From JAJFUV01 sp964384215 (lineage in GTDB: Bacteria; Acidobacteriota; Terriglobia; Bryobacterales; Bryobacteraceae), in the NCBI GenBank assembly GCA_964384215.1, contig CAYLLB010000027.1:1-64000 (forward strand): a DNA stretch of 64,000 bases, given 5' to 3'. Positions 9,784-17,753 of this stretch are shown here, piece by piece; positions within the stretch are counted from its first letter, which is position 1, and every line of letters starts with the position of its first letter. The position numbers and the translations under genes are program-made. Below the pieces are notes generated by a model that was not told the origin of the DNA, searched no databases, and saw only the letters and a program-made list of their open reading frames with translations.

Positions 9784-10160
9784 TTATGAGTCCTGGATTA
9801 AGTAGAAATGAGGAACGGCAGAGCTGGCGTTCCTAGGAGTACTCTATCCAGTAGTACTCCTAGGAATCATACCAGAAATTCCGCTGTATGCGGCAAGCCA
9901 TTTTGTGGCTTCTTATGTCGGGATATGCGCCTGTGGCGCGCATCTGGCTACACTACTCGAAAACAGAACCTACCACAATTCGCCGATAATGATGATGATC
10001 GGATCAGATCCCATGTATTTGGATGTGCTGTCAACTGGTGGTTGACTATCACGGCCTAAGGATAAGAGGGACGAATTGATTCAGGCACCGGGAGTATTTC
10101 TAATATGCTGAAACAAAGCGCGATATATTTTTCGCAAACGCGGGAATGCTGATTTCTTAC
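9784..10160. other. 377-bp intergenic region upstream of the CHAT operon
   Basis: This gap is lower in GC than its surroundings. The 80 bases next to the CHAT start carry the nested inverted repeats listed at 9812-9866. From 9867 to 10160 I see no convincing gene or RNA. One open frame of 83 codons on the plus strand (9808-10059) crosses the repeats and has no coding character. Confidence 0.6.
9812..9866 (-). promoter_or_regulatory. nested inverted repeats upstream of the CHAT-sigma operon
   Basis: Two inverted repeats overlap here. TTCCTAGGAGTACT (9830-9843) and its exact complement AGTACTCCTAGGAA (9853-9866) form a perfect 14-bp repeat with a 9-base spacer. GGAACG (9812-9817) and CGTTCC (9828-9833) form a second repeat that shares bases with the left arm. 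The block lies ~30-85 bases upstream of the CHAT start codon, where an operator or ECF promoter is expected. The GGAAC word on the minus strand resembles the -35 element of many ECF promoters. Which protein binds is unknown. Confidence 0.5.
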
Positions 10161-11240
10161 TCAGAGTGACATGATTTGCCGCTTCTCGGCCGCTTCGCGG
10201 GCGGCGAGGACGATATCGTTCACCCGATAGATGTCGGCCAGCGTCAGGGACTCCGGCTTGCCGTTGTAAACCGATTCGAGAAACTCGGCGAAAAGCCAGC
10301 GGCGCGGGGGGAGTTGCGTGACCACGCGCGGTTTGCGTCCCGCGCTGAGAACCGTGACGCCCGTTGCGGCCATGTACTCCGCTATGCCCTTGGTTCCCGC
10401 CAGGCGTAACCGGTCGTCTCCGTGGGTAGGGCAGGATTCCGGGCGCAGGTAATCCATACGCAGCGTGGCGGCGCCTCCGTTGTCCATTCTGAAAAGCGTT
10501 GCCGTGACATTCTCCATGTCACCGAGTTCGGGATAGGCGATATGAGTCTGGAAGGACATAGCGTCGGTGAATTCACGCCCGCTGGTCCAACGCATCAGGT
10601 CGACCATGTGTATGCCGATCCATGGGATGGTGCCACCGTAAGTGGAACGCTTGGTGTACCAGGGCGCGCGCGAGCCGCCCTTATAGGATTTTTGGGCATC
10701 GATCAGCGCCACCTCGCCGATCTCCCCTGAATCGACGATTTGCTTGAGCGCCAGGTACACCGGATCGAAGCGCATGGGAAGAAGCATGGACAAGCGAACG
10801 CCGGATTTCGCGGTAAGCTGTTTGATCTTCTCGAGGTCGGCGCGCTCGATGGCCAGCGGCTTCTCGGCGACCACGTGCAGCTTCCGGGCCAGGCACTCGA
10901 GGATCAAAGCTGCTCGCTCGCCATTGGTATTGCAGATGGCGGCGATGTCGATCTTCTCGTGGTCGAGAAGTTCGCGGTGGCCGCCATAGAAGCGCGTGTT
11001 CGCGAGCAAAGGGTTCCGCGCCAGGTGCGCGCGGGCCGCGGCGTCGGGGTCGGAAACCGCCACGAGCTCGGCGTCCGGCAACTGGGGCAGGGGAGACAGG
11101 ATTTCGGCGATGTGTCCGTCCAGGCCGAGCAGGCCGACGCGGACTTTCCTCGGAAGGCGCATGGCGGGTCCACCCCCCGCGCGAACCAGAGCCGGCGCCA
11201 TGCCGGCGGCGACCAGAGACCGGCGGGAAAGAGAATGCAT
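10161..11240 (-). CDS. Gfo/Idh/MocA-family oxidoreductase, Tat-exported
   Basis: A 359-residue NAD(P)-dependent sugar-type dehydrogenase. The Rossmann fold starts at residue ~29 (KVRVGLLGLDGH). A conserved 'VAEKPLAI' segment carries the family's Lys, and the C-terminal alpha/beta domain includes 'GIHMVDLMRW'. A twin-arginine leader (LSRRSLVAAGMAPAL) starts at residue 4, so it is probably exported like many Gfo/Idh proteins in this lineage. I chose the ATG at 11240, because the longer frame start at 11288 only adds a basic stretch before the Tat motif. It is divergent from murJ. The substrate is unknown. Confidence 0.88.
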   Translation of the reverse strand: MHSLSRRSLVAAGMAPALVRAGGGPAMRLPRKVRVGLLGLDGHIAEILSPLPQLPDAELVAVSDPDAAARAHLARNPLLANTRFYGGHRELLDHEKIDIAAICNTNGERAALILECLARKLHVVAEKPLAIERADLEKIKQLTAKSGVRLSMLLPMRFDPVYLALKQIVDSGEIGEVALIDAQKSYKGGSRAPWYTKRSTYGGTIPWIGIHMVDLMRWTSGREFTDAMSFQTHIAYPELGDMENVTATLFRMDNGGAATLRMDYLRPESCPTHGDDRLRLAGTKGIAEYMAATGVTVLSAGRKPRVVTQLPPRRWLFAEFLESVYNGKPESLTLADIYRVNDIVLAAREAAEKRQIMSL

Positions 11241-11356
11241 GTTGCTGATTGTGCCACAAACCTTTTGTCTTCGGATTTTCCGCCGCACGAACGTTTACAC
11301 TAGAGTCTGGGTCTGCGTCCAATATCTTGAGTCAAGACGAAAATCATCTCGAGCCG

Positions 11357-13024
11357 ATGGTGGCGACTTCGCCAGCACGGGCCTCCGACGTGACGGAGTC
11401 CGTCAGGGTAGTCCGCTCGGCCGGCATTGTTTCAGCTGCGGTCTTCCTGAGCCGGATAACGGGTCTTGTCCGCGAGATGGTCATGGCCCGGTTGTTCGGC
11501 GCCGGCGCGGCTTATGATGCTTTTCTTCTGGGCTTCCGCATCCCGAATCTTGCGCGCGACCTGTTTGCCGAAGGTGCGCTGAGTGCGGCGTTCGTTCCCA
11601 CCTTCACCGAATACCTCGCCACAAGAGGAAAGGCGGATGCCGCGCGGCTGGCGAACCTTGTCGCAACCGCAGTGATCCTGTTTGTAGGCGCATTCTGTCT
11701 GCTCGGTGTCGTCTTCAGCCCGGCGCTGGTACAACTTCTGGCGCCGGGATTCGCTGTCGTGCCGGGTAAGTTCGGCCTGGCCGTCGCCATGACGCGCATC
11801 ATGTTCCCGTTCCTGCTGCTCGTGGCGCTGGCGGCGCAGGCCATGGGCGTGTTGAACGCGTCGAACCAGTTCGGCGTGCCGGCCATGGCTTCGACCTTCT
11901 TCAACATCGGGTCGCTGTGCTTTGGTCTGACGCTTGGCTTCTGGTGTGGGCCGTGGTTGGGGATTTCGCAGATCGAAGGTATGGCTTACGGCGTGGTGCT
12001 GGGCGGCGCGTTGCAGTTGTTCTACCAGGTGCCCAGCCTGCACCACCGCGGCTTTAAGTTCCGTCCGCTGATCGATTGGTCGGACCCGGGATTGCGCCAC
12101 ATCATCAAGATGATGGGACCGGCCATCCTGGGTGGCGCCGCAGTGCAGATCAACGTCATGGTGAACACGAACTTCGCGTCCGGGATCGCCGATCCCGTGC
12201 GTGGGGCCGACGGGCCGGTGAGCTGGCTGGCTTACGCCTTCCGCCTGATGCAATTACCGCTGGGCCTGTTCGGCGTGGCGATCGCTTCGGCCACGCTGCC
12301 GTCTATCTCGCGCAACACGGCGCCGGAGAAGCTGGACGAATTCCGCCACACGCTGTCCCGCTCGCTCGGAACCGTGTTTTTGCTCACCGTGCCGAGTTCG
12401 GTGGGATTGGTGGTTTTGGGGCAATCCATCATCGGAGCCATCTATCAGCACGGTAAGTTTCAACTCTATGACACGCAGCAGACCGCGTTGGCACTTTCTT
12501 TTTACGCGATCGGCCTGGCTGGTTATTCGGCGCTGAAGGTACTCACTCCGGCCTTCTATGCGCTGCGGGATTCGCGCACTCCGATGATCATCAGCTTATG
12601 TTCGATTCTGATCAACTACCTGGCGGCGTCCAGCATGATCCAACTGGGCGGATTGCGGCATGCGGGGCTGGCGCTTTCCACGTCGCTGGTTGCCTTGTTC
12701 AATTTTCTCGCTTTGCTATGGATCTTGCGGCGGCGCGTTTACGGCATCTACGGCCGGGAGCTGCTTTCCAGTTTTCTTAAGACCGTGGCGGCCAGTTCCG
12801 TGATGGGCGTGGCCGTGTTCTTCTCCAGTCATTCGATCGCGACCTGGTTGGGAATCGGGCGTCTGGCCCGGTTGACCGACCTGGCCATATCCATACCTTT
12901 GGGCCTCGCCGTCTACTACGTGTCGGCCCGCCTGATGAGGATTCCCGAACTCGAGCTCGCTTCGCAGGCTGCGGGCGGACCTTTGGGCCGGTGGCTGGCA
13001 GCGCGGCGTGCTAGAATCAATTAA
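11357..13024 (+). CDS. murJ: MurJ/MviN lipid II flippase
   Basis: A 555-residue polytopic membrane protein of the MOP superfamily that moves lipid II across the inner membrane for peptidoglycan synthesis. Family hallmarks are visible: 'SAGIVSAAVFLSRITGLVREMVMARLFGAG' split over the first helices, 'FRIPNLARDLFAEGALSAAFVP', and about 14 membrane segments. The frame is open further upstream, but the ATG at 11357 gives the usual length and start. The stop abuts the next gene at 13028, so the two are probably co-transcribed. Confidence 0.93.
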   Translation: MVATSPARASDVTESVRVVRSAGIVSAAVFLSRITGLVREMVMARLFGAGAAYDAFLLGFRIPNLARDLFAEGALSAAFVPTFTEYLATRGKADAARLANLVATAVILFVGAFCLLGVVFSPALVQLLAPGFAVVPGKFGLAVAMTRIMFPFLLLVALAAQAMGVLNASNQFGVPAMASTFFNIGSLCFGLTLGFWCGPWLGISQIEGMAYGVVLGGALQLFYQVPSLHHRGFKFRPLIDWSDPGLRHIIKMMGPAILGGAAVQINVMVNTNFASGIADPVRGADGPVSWLAYAFRLMQLPLGLFGVAIASATLPSISRNTAPEKLDEFRHTLSRSLGTVFLLTVPSSVGLVVLGQSIIGAIYQHGKFQLYDTQQTALALSFYAIGLAGYSALKVLTPAFYALRDSRTPMIISLCSILINYLAASSMIQLGGLRHAGLALSTSLVALFNFLALLWILRRRVYGIYGRELLSSFLKTVAASSVMGVAVFFSSHSIATWLGIGRLARLTDLAISIPLGLAVYYVSARLMRIPELELASQAAGGPLGRWLAARRARIN

Positions 13025-13027
13025 TTG

Positions 13028-13801
13028 ATGATCCCTGACCTACAACTGGTCATCCAACTTCAGAGTTTGGACAAACGGATCTCCCACACCCAGCAGGAAG
13101 TATCGGCCCTCCCCAAGAACCTCGCACGCACGGAAAAGGCGCTTGAAGCACGTGTGCGCAAGCTGGAGGCCGATCGTGCCGCACTCACCGCGAATCAAAA
13201 GGAGCGCAAGAAGGTCGAGAGCGACATTCAGGCCCAGGAGACCAAGATTTCCAAACTGAAGACTCAGATGTTGGAGGCCAAAACCAACGAACAGTACCGA
13301 GCCTTTCAAGGCGAAATCGACTTCTGCGAGAAGGAGATACACAAGGCCGAAGACCGAACCCTGGAGTTGATGACCGAGTCAGAGCCTCTCAGTCGCAACG
13401 TGAAGCAGGCGGAGGCCGCGCTGGCCGAAGAGCGCAAGCACGTCGAGGCGGAAAAGCAACGCGTCCGCGCCAGCACGGAAGTCAACCAGAAGTTGCTGGA
13501 GGATCTCAAACGGCAGCGCCGCGCCATGGTGGAGCGCCTGAGCCCGAAAGTTTTCTCCACCTACGAGCGCTTGCGCAAGCGCCGCCGGGGCCCGGCGGTG
13601 GCCGAGGCTGTCGAGGACCGTTGCAGCGCCTGCAACATGACCATGAGGCCGCAGTTCTATCAGGATCTCAAGAAGGGCGACCAGGTCATGACCTGCGAGT
13701 ACTGCCACTGTATCGTCTATTACAACCCGCCGGTTGTGGCTGAAGAGAATAACGCTCCGGCCCCCCAGGTTGCGGACGATGCACAGCCCGCCAAAATATA
13801 G
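13028..13801 (+). CDS. coiled-coil protein with C4-type zinc ribbon (zf-RING_7)
   Basis: A 257-residue protein. Residues ~10-180 form a long Lys/Glu-rich coiled coil, and residues ~200-235 form a zinc ribbon with CSAC...CEYC (two C-x2-C knuckles) and 'MRPQFYQDLKKGDQVMTC'. Members of this family are thought to bind nucleic acid, but no precise function is known. The C-terminal ~20 residues are disordered. An upstream TTG at 13025 is in frame, but the ATG at 13028 is preferred. It follows murJ directly and precedes the EF-G gene by 85 bases. Confidence 0.85.
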   Translation: MIPDLQLVIQLQSLDKRISHTQQEVSALPKNLARTEKALEARVRKLEADRAALTANQKERKKVESDIQAQETKISKLKTQMLEAKTNEQYRAFQGEIDFCEKEIHKAEDRTLELMTESEPLSRNVKQAEAALAEERKHVEAEKQRVRASTEVNQKLLEDLKRQRRAMVERLSPKVFSTYERLRKRRRGPAVAEAVEDRCSACNMTMRPQFYQDLKKGDQVMTCEYCHCIVYYNPPVVAEENNAPAPQVADDAQPAKI

Positions 13802-13822
13802 GAAACTGTCATAAGGTTCAGG

Positions 13823-13842
13823 TTCCGGCACAGATGCCGGAA
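13823..13842 (+). promoter_or_regulatory. hairpin in the leader of the EF-G gene
   Basis: TTCCGGCA and TGCCGGAA form a perfect 8-bp stem with a CAGA loop, 45 bases before the GTG start of the EF-G gene. There is no T tract after it. A weaker GGCTC/GAGCC pairing lies just downstream. It could be a leader element or an attenuating structure. Confidence 0.35.
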
Positions 13843-13886
13843 TGGCTCGCGCGGGGACCGTGTGAGCCCGAGCGGAGTGATAAATC

Positions 13887-15983
13887 GTGAGAGTTTACCA
13901 GAGCAACGAGATTCGCAATGTAGGGCTGGTTGGACACGGCAATTGCGGCAAGACCACGCTGGCTGCCGCCAGCCTGTTCACCGCGGGGGCGACCAACCGC
14001 CTGACCCGCGTCGATGAGGGTAACACCATCACCGACTTCGACGAAGAAGAAGTCCAGCGCAAGATCAGTATTTCGACTGCGGCGGCTTACGTCGAGTGGA
14101 AGAAGCAAAAGATTAACTTCCTGGATACGCCCGGTTTCAACATCTTCATCAATGACACGCATGCAGCGCTGACGGCGGCCGACGCCGCGCTGGTCGTGGT
14201 GGACGGCGTGGCCGGTGTCGAAGTCCAAACCGAAAAGGTATGGGGGTTCGCGGACACGTTCAAGCTGCCGCGCGCCGTCGTCATCAACAAGTTGGACCGC
14301 GAACGCTCCAGTTTCGAGCGCGCGCTGGAGAGCGTGCAGGAGAACTTCGGCCGCGCCGCCGTCCCCGTCGAACTCCCCATCGGCGCGGAGAAAGATTTCT
14401 CCGGCGTGGTGGACCTGATCCACATGAAGGCCTTCACGTACGAGGCCGACGGCAACGGCAAGGGCAAGGAAGTGCCGATTCCGGATTCGCTCGCCGACGC
14501 CGCCCAGAAAGCTCACGATGCTCTGGTGGAGATGGTGGCCGAAGGCAACGACTCGCTCATGGAAGAGTTCTTCGAGCAGGGCACTCTCTCGCCGGAACAC
14601 ATCCTGGAGGGCCTAAAGACCGGCATCCGGGAGCTGAAGCTGTTCCCGGTGATGGCCGCTTCGGCTCTCAAGAACATCGGCACGGACCTGATTCTGGACT
14701 TCATCCTCGATCACTTTCCGGCTCCTTGTGAACGGCCTGCCGTTGCGGCGAAGCAAGGCGAACAGGACGTCGAGCGTCCGATCTCGGCCGACGGTCCTTT
14801 GTCCGTGTTCGTGTTCAAGACCATCGCCGATCCCTTCGCCGGCCGCGTGTCGTACTTCAAGGTGATGTCCGGAGTGCTCAAGAACGACGCGAATCTGTGC
14901 AACGTGCGCAACGGCGCCGTCGAGCGCCTGGCGCACCTCGGCTGCCTGATGGGGAAGACGATCACGCCGGTGACGGAGCTTTGCGCCGGCGATATCGGCG
15001 GCGTGGCCAAACTGAAGGAGACTCTCACTGGTGACACGCTCGGTGAGAAGGGCTCGCAGATCAGTTACGCGTCCGTAAAGCTGCCCGAACCTTCCATCGC
15101 CTACGCCATCGAAACTAAGTCCCGCCAGGACGAGGATCGCCTGGGTAATGCCGTGCAGCGTATCCTCGAGGAAGATCAGTCGCTGCGCTTTTACCGCGAC
15201 CCGCAGACCAAGGAGTTCCTGCTCGCCGGCAGCGGCCAGCAGCACGTGGAGGTGATCGTCAGCCGGCTGAAGAAGCGCTACGGAGTGGACGTCGCGTTGA
15301 AGGCCCCCAAGATCCCCTACCGCGAGACCATCCGCGGCACCGCGGATGTGCAGGGGCGCCACAAGAAACAGACCGGCGGCCATGGCCAGTTCGGAGATTG
15401 CTGGGTCAAGTTTGAGCCCCTGCCGCGGGGCGGTGGATTCGAGTTCGTGAACGATATTTTCGGCGGCGCCATTCCGAAGAACTTCATCCCGGCCGTCGAA
15501 AAGGGCTTGGTGGAAACCGCCGCGAAAGGGTATCTGGCGGGTTACCCGATGGTGGACTTCAAGGCGATCCTGTACGACGGTTCCTACCACGACGTCGATT
15601 CCTCGGAACTGTCGTTCAAGCTGGCCGCCCGCAAGGCGTTTAAGGCTGCCATGGAGACGGCCAAGCCGGCCCTGCTCGAACCCATCATGAACGTCGAAGT
15701 GCAGGCCCCGGTCGAGTACGCTGGCGACCTCATGGGCGACATGAATGGCCGCCGGGGCCGCATTTCAGGCATGGACACCCACGGCAACACGCAAATCGTC
15801 AAAGCGCAGGTCCCCATGTCGGAGATGCTGAATTACCAGAACGACCTGATTTCGATGACGCAAGGACGCGCCACCTTCACCATGGAGTTCAGCCACTACG
15901 ATTTTGTGCCGCAACTCCAGGCGGAGAAGATCGTCGCCGCCGCCAAGGCAGCCAAGGCCGGCGAGGAAGAGGAAGAAGAATAG
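13887..15983 (+). CDS. fusA: translation elongation factor G, EF-G-2-type paralogue
   Basis: A 698-residue translational GTPase that moves tRNA and mRNA through the ribosome, or a specialised paralogue of it. The P-loop is GHGNCGKT (residue ~16), the G3 motif DTPGF, and the G4 motif NKLD. Domains II to V follow in normal order, with GRHKKQTGGHGQFGD in domain IV and GRRGRISGMD in domain V. The protein ends in an unusual run of six or more Glu. There are no ribosomal protein genes beside it, and the G1 sequence resembles the second EF-G of Thermus-like genomes, so this is probably not the str-operon fusA. The start is GTG with GGAG upstream. Confidence 0.93.
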   Translation: MRVYQSNEIRNVGLVGHGNCGKTTLAAASLFTAGATNRLTRVDEGNTITDFDEEEVQRKISISTAAAYVEWKKQKINFLDTPGFNIFINDTHAALTAADAALVVVDGVAGVEVQTEKVWGFADTFKLPRAVVINKLDRERSSFERALESVQENFGRAAVPVELPIGAEKDFSGVVDLIHMKAFTYEADGNGKGKEVPIPDSLADAAQKAHDALVEMVAEGNDSLMEEFFEQGTLSPEHILEGLKTGIRELKLFPVMAASALKNIGTDLILDFILDHFPAPCERPAVAAKQGEQDVERPISADGPLSVFVFKTIADPFAGRVSYFKVMSGVLKNDANLCNVRNGAVERLAHLGCLMGKTITPVTELCAGDIGGVAKLKETLTGDTLGEKGSQISYASVKLPEPSIAYAIETKSRQDEDRLGNAVQRILEEDQSLRFYRDPQTKEFLLAGSGQQHVEVIVSRLKKRYGVDVALKAPKIPYRETIRGTADVQGRHKKQTGGHGQFGDCWVKFEPLPRGGGFEFVNDIFGGAIPKNFIPAVEKGLVETAAKGYLAGYPMVDFKAILYDGSYHDVDSSELSFKLAARKAFKAAMETAKPALLEPIMNVEVQAPVEYAGDLMGDMNGRRGRISGMDTHGNTQIVKAQVPMSEMLNYQNDLISMTQGRATFTMEFSHYDFVPQLQAEKIVAAAKAAKAGEEEEEE

Positions 15984-16019
15984 CCGCCGGCGAGGCCGCG
16001 GGCTGTTTGCGAACCTGTC

Positions 16020-16499
16020 ATGATCGATCCTGAAACGCTCAAACGGCTCGCGGCACTGCCGATCGCCAAGCGCCCTATCTCGTGTCCCGAGACGATCAAT
16101 GAGGCGTACCATTACCCACACCCTAGTTCTTTTTCGCGGGGAATGCGCGTCGACCTTTGCGGGTTGGCCATCCTGCTGATCTCAGGCACCGCCAGCATCG
16201 ACGAGTGCGGCCGGAGCGTCCATACGGGCGATGTCCGCGCCCAGACGCGGCGCACTTTCCAGAACATCAAGAAGCTGCTCGAGAGCGAGGGTGCCACGTG
16301 GAAAGACGTGGTCCGGACCACCTGCTACCTGAAAGACATGGAACGCGACTACGATGCGTTCAATGAAGAACGCACGGCTTTTTACAAGGCTGAGCAACTC
16401 GATCCGCTGCCTGCCTCCACCGGCATTCAGGCCACGCTCTGCCGGCCGGAATTGCTGGTGGAAATCGAGGCTATCGCGATCCTTCGAACGGAGTCCTAG
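16020..16499 (+). CDS. RidA/YjgF-family protein
   Basis: A 159-residue member of the RidA family, which hydrolyses reactive enamine/imine intermediates or acts on related aromatic metabolites. The family pattern is visible: 'FSRGMRVDLCGLAILLISGTASID', 'VRAQTRRTFQNIKKLLESEG' and 'VRTTCYLKDM' (each split from longer stretches), with a terminal 'LVEIEAIAI' strand. The classical catalytic Arg near 'CRPELLVEIEA' is retained. It starts 36 bases after the EF-G stop. Its 3' end overlaps by four bases the decayed gene on the other strand. Confidence 0.85.
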   Translation: MIDPETLKRLAALPIAKRPISCPETINEAYHYPHPSSFSRGMRVDLCGLAILLISGTASIDECGRSVHTGDVRAQTRRTFQNIKKLLESEGATWKDVVRTTCYLKDMERDYDAFNEERTAFYKAEQLDPLPASTGIQATLCRPELLVEIEAIAILRTES

Positions 16500-17591
16500 C
16501 GCCCGTCGTTCAAAACGTGCACGTGAGGATCTGTATCTTCTGCCGGATCCGCCGTTGTTGAAACGTTGGAGAGTTCCTTCTTGGTAAGGAAGAGGACATT
16601 CCACTTCGAGATGCCCTTGACGTAGAGGCGCGCGATCTGCCCGGCCAACGTGTCCGACTCGCCGTAGTTCACGCCTACCAGTTGCGGATAGTAACCGCCG
16701 CCTGTGTCGCGCAGTTGCTCGCTCGTGAGCAGGCGGGTGGGTTGTACCCATCCCCTTGGATTAGCCAGGTCCGCGTGCCGTGTGATATACCCCCCTCCTG
16801 CGGCCAACCAGGTTCACAGCAGGAATGGTTCATCACGACGACATACCGTCTCAGATGCGTGTTCCAGTGGACGGCCGGACCCCAAAAGCGCGTCCGCATT
16901 GGATCGCTCCCAAGGCGTCGCCAGCGGAAAGATGGGAGTAAGCTGGCCTCCTAACCCGGTTGCGGCCACTGCCCGTTGAAGTACTTATGCACGGCTCCTA
17001 CCGGATTATTCCTGTCGTCGAAGGCCATGCGTGCTATGCCCACGCCTTGCGCCGAAACCGGACCGCTATAGTTGCCGAATAGAAATACCGGCGGTGCCGG
17101 TCCAGGATGACCGAGAAATCGCCGTGCCCTCCGGCGAAGTACTTGTTCTGGGCGGCGCAGTTCACCGCGTACCCGCTTGACAGAACGACGCCCATGTATC
17201 GGAACGTCAATCCGCCGTCCTGGCTCACCAGCGCGCCGATCACGGGTGCGGTCAGGCCGGATCCGGGACAAGCGCCTTGCGTTTCATGGTGATACCAGGC
17301 GTAGACGGTGCCGTCGCCGTCGGTCCAGGCGGCTTCGATCCGGATGGGAAAGTGATCGCGCGGTTCCACTACCGGTGCCGCGTCCATGTTCAGGTTGTAC
17401 AGGGTGCCGCCAGACATGGCCATGGGAGACCCCGTCGAGGTGTAGACACGGAGGTTTCCGCCCACCCACACGCCGGGGCTATTCCCCTCCACCGTTGGCG
17501 CTGGGTACGAAGTCTCCGCCGCGGGGCGGACGTAGGCGGTCTGGGCACATAGCTACGCAGCCAGTGTCGCAGCAAGAATTAGAGATCTCAA
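16496..17591 (-). pseudogene. decayed secreted beta-propeller (sialidase/arabinofuranosidase-like) gene
   Basis: Pieces of one protein are spread over two frames. From the right, a TTG at 17591 begins a signal peptide (MRSLILAATLAA) that meets an in-frame TAG, then continues LCAQTAYVRPAAETS. A long piece follows to about 17090 (MEGNSPGVWVGG, FPIRIEAAWTDGDG), where the frame shifts to LFGNYSGPVSAQGVG. This runs into a second in-frame TAG at ~16951 and continues as FWGPAVHWNTHLRRYVVV. A further shift in a run of six G near 16790 leads into YITRHADLANPRGW and the true C-terminus. 'VHWN...WPQEG' is typical of five-bladed propeller glycosidases. At least two frameshifts and two stops make it non-functional unless these are sequence errors. 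Confidence 0.75.
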
Positions 17592-17678
17592 CCGGTCACG
17601 TGTTCAGACGACATGGACAGGAAGCCGGTTACGGGTAAGGTGGGCGAGATCTCCCGCAACTTCCGTCAAAACATTGGC

Positions 17679-17706
17679 TTGACCGCCGCCCAATCTGTGT
17701 TATAAA
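17679..17706 (+). promoter_or_regulatory. sigma70-type promoter for the MltD-like gene
   Basis: TTGACC (17679-17684) and TATAAA (17701-17706) are separated by 16 bases. A start site near 17713 leaves a ~40-base leader before the ATG at 17754. Confidence 0.55.
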
Positions 17707-17753
17707 GTCGAGTTTCGGAAGTGAGCTTGTAACACCAATGTAAGCGTGTTTGA

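Noticed and set aside
9808..10059. 83-codon plus-strand frame in the gap before the CHAT operon
   Set aside because: It crosses the inverted repeats, has low coding character and no Shine-Dalgarno.
16496..17591. Amber (TAG) recoding, since three of the internal stops in the two broken genes are TAG
   Set aside because: Both genes also need frameshifts to be read through, and intact genes in the window use TAG as a normal stop (for example murJ's neighbour at 13801 and EF-G at 15983).
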